From NCBI GenBank assembly GCA_002404055.1, contig DHIZ01000343.1, positions 432 through 6,572 of the forward strand: 6,141 nucleotides of DNA. Reading direction: 5' to 3'. Below are positions 5,807-6,141 of this stretch, piece after piece (the stretch's first letter is position 1; every line of letters starts with the position of its first letter). The position numbers and the translations under genes are program-made. Below the pieces are notes generated by a model. The model was not told the DNA's origin, did not search any database, and saw only the letters and a program-made list of their open reading frames with translations. Origin of the DNA: Chloroflexi bacterium UBA4733 (GTDB lineage Bacteria > Chloroflexota > UBA4733).

Positions 5807-6141
5807 TGCGCCCTGTCGTCGCGGCCACCGCCAGAAGCAGGAGCGCGAGCCCGCCGATCATTCCGTACATCTCCACCAACGTGACCACCGAAGGGCCTCG
5901 CGTGATCACCGGGGGAAAGCCGGCTATTACCGGTTGACTCGGCGCCCGCGGCGCTTGCTGGAAGTCGAAAGCCGACATGAGATCGGTTGCTGCCTCGTCC
6001 CTCGTCGTGAGTGGGGCCAGCCCGTACAGGCGCTCGATGAACTTGAGGATCGAGGTGAAGTCGGCGGTGTTGTGGAGGATGTAACCCTTTTTCGCGTAGG
6101 GCGAGATGATCAAGGCGGGCACTCGAAAGCCGTAGCCGTCG
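5787..6141 (-). CDS. Phospholipase C / acid-phosphatase-type phosphoesterase, C-terminal part (partial at right edge)
   Basis: Only the last 117 residues are visible; the frame is open to the window edge. The visible start (DGYGFRVPALIISPYAKKGY, then a TSILKFIERLYGL stretch, TTRDEAA and SAFDF) is the characteristic C-terminal end of the PF04185 phosphoesterase family, which includes bacterial phospholipases C and AcpA-like acid phosphatases that hydrolyse phosphoesters outside the cytoplasm. The main catalytic residues lie in the missing N-terminal part. After the domain comes a Pro-rich linker (visible residues about 63-83), then a hydrophobic span (about 93-107) and an Arg-rich tail GRRWRRAV. 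By the positive-inside rule this is a C-terminal anchor that keeps the enzyme on the outer face of the membrane. A GTG at 6122-6120 is an internal valine, not a start. The TGA stop overlaps the start of the next gene. Family assignment is confident; the substrate is not known. Confidence 0.88.
   Translation of the reverse strand, partial: DGYGFRVPALIISPYAKKGYILHNTADFTSILKFIERLYGLAPLTTRDEAATDLMSAFDFQQAPRAPSQPVIAGFPPVITRGPSVVTLVEMYGMIGGLALLLLAVAATTGRRWRRAV

Noticed and set aside
1..6141. tRNA, rRNA, CRISPR, insertion sequence, promoter or terminator
   Set aside because: Coding sequence fills the window with overlapping genes. I saw no direct-repeat spacer pattern, transposase, RNA gene or intergenic hairpin.

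Overview
The window is a tightly packed stretch of a high-GC bacterial genome. All coding is on the minus strand, so genes read from right to left, and there is essentially no non-coding DNA. The protein families (secreted PAP-like phosphatases, a PLC/acid-phosphatase-type phosphoesterase, surface Ig-like and carboxypeptidase-regulatory-like domains) and the base composition would suit a soil-type Actinobacteriota, Chloroflexota or Dormibacterota-like organism. No marker gene is present, so this is only a guess.

The layout in transcription order is as follows. (1) 6141-5787 is the C-terminal end of a phospholipase C/acid-phosphatase-type phosphoesterase with a C-terminal membrane anchor, cut by the right edge. 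(2) 5790-3466 encodes a 774-residue protein with a signal peptide, a long extracytoplasmic beta-rich/Ig-like region, one transmembrane helix and a cytoplasmic C-terminal part that reads as a degenerate SNF2-type helicase lobe. (3) 3469-2291 encodes a 392-residue exported purple-acid-phosphatase-like metallophosphoesterase. (4) 2294-1 encodes a second exported metallophosphoesterase with an N-terminal Ig-like domain and a C-terminal run of 80-residue carboxypeptidase-regulatory-like repeats. It runs off the left edge without a stop, with 764 codons visible.

All three gene junctions are ATGA overlaps, in which the start codon of one gene shares bases with the TGA stop of the previous one. This strongly suggests one transcript and translational coupling. 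No promoter or terminator lies inside the window; the promoter must be beyond the right edge and the end of the operon beyond the left edge.

The set looks like a cell-surface phosphoester-hydrolysing module: three exported phosphoesterases from two unrelated superfamilies around one membrane-spanning protein. The most unusual element is that protein. Its cytoplasmic domain aligns with SNF2/HepA-type helicase lobe 1, but the Walker A lysine is proline, the DEAH box is DNAE, the TATP motif is SPAP, and the second helicase lobe is absent. It looks like a pseudo-ATPase coupled to an extracytoplasmic sensor- or scaffold-like region. Its function is unknown and I do not assign one.
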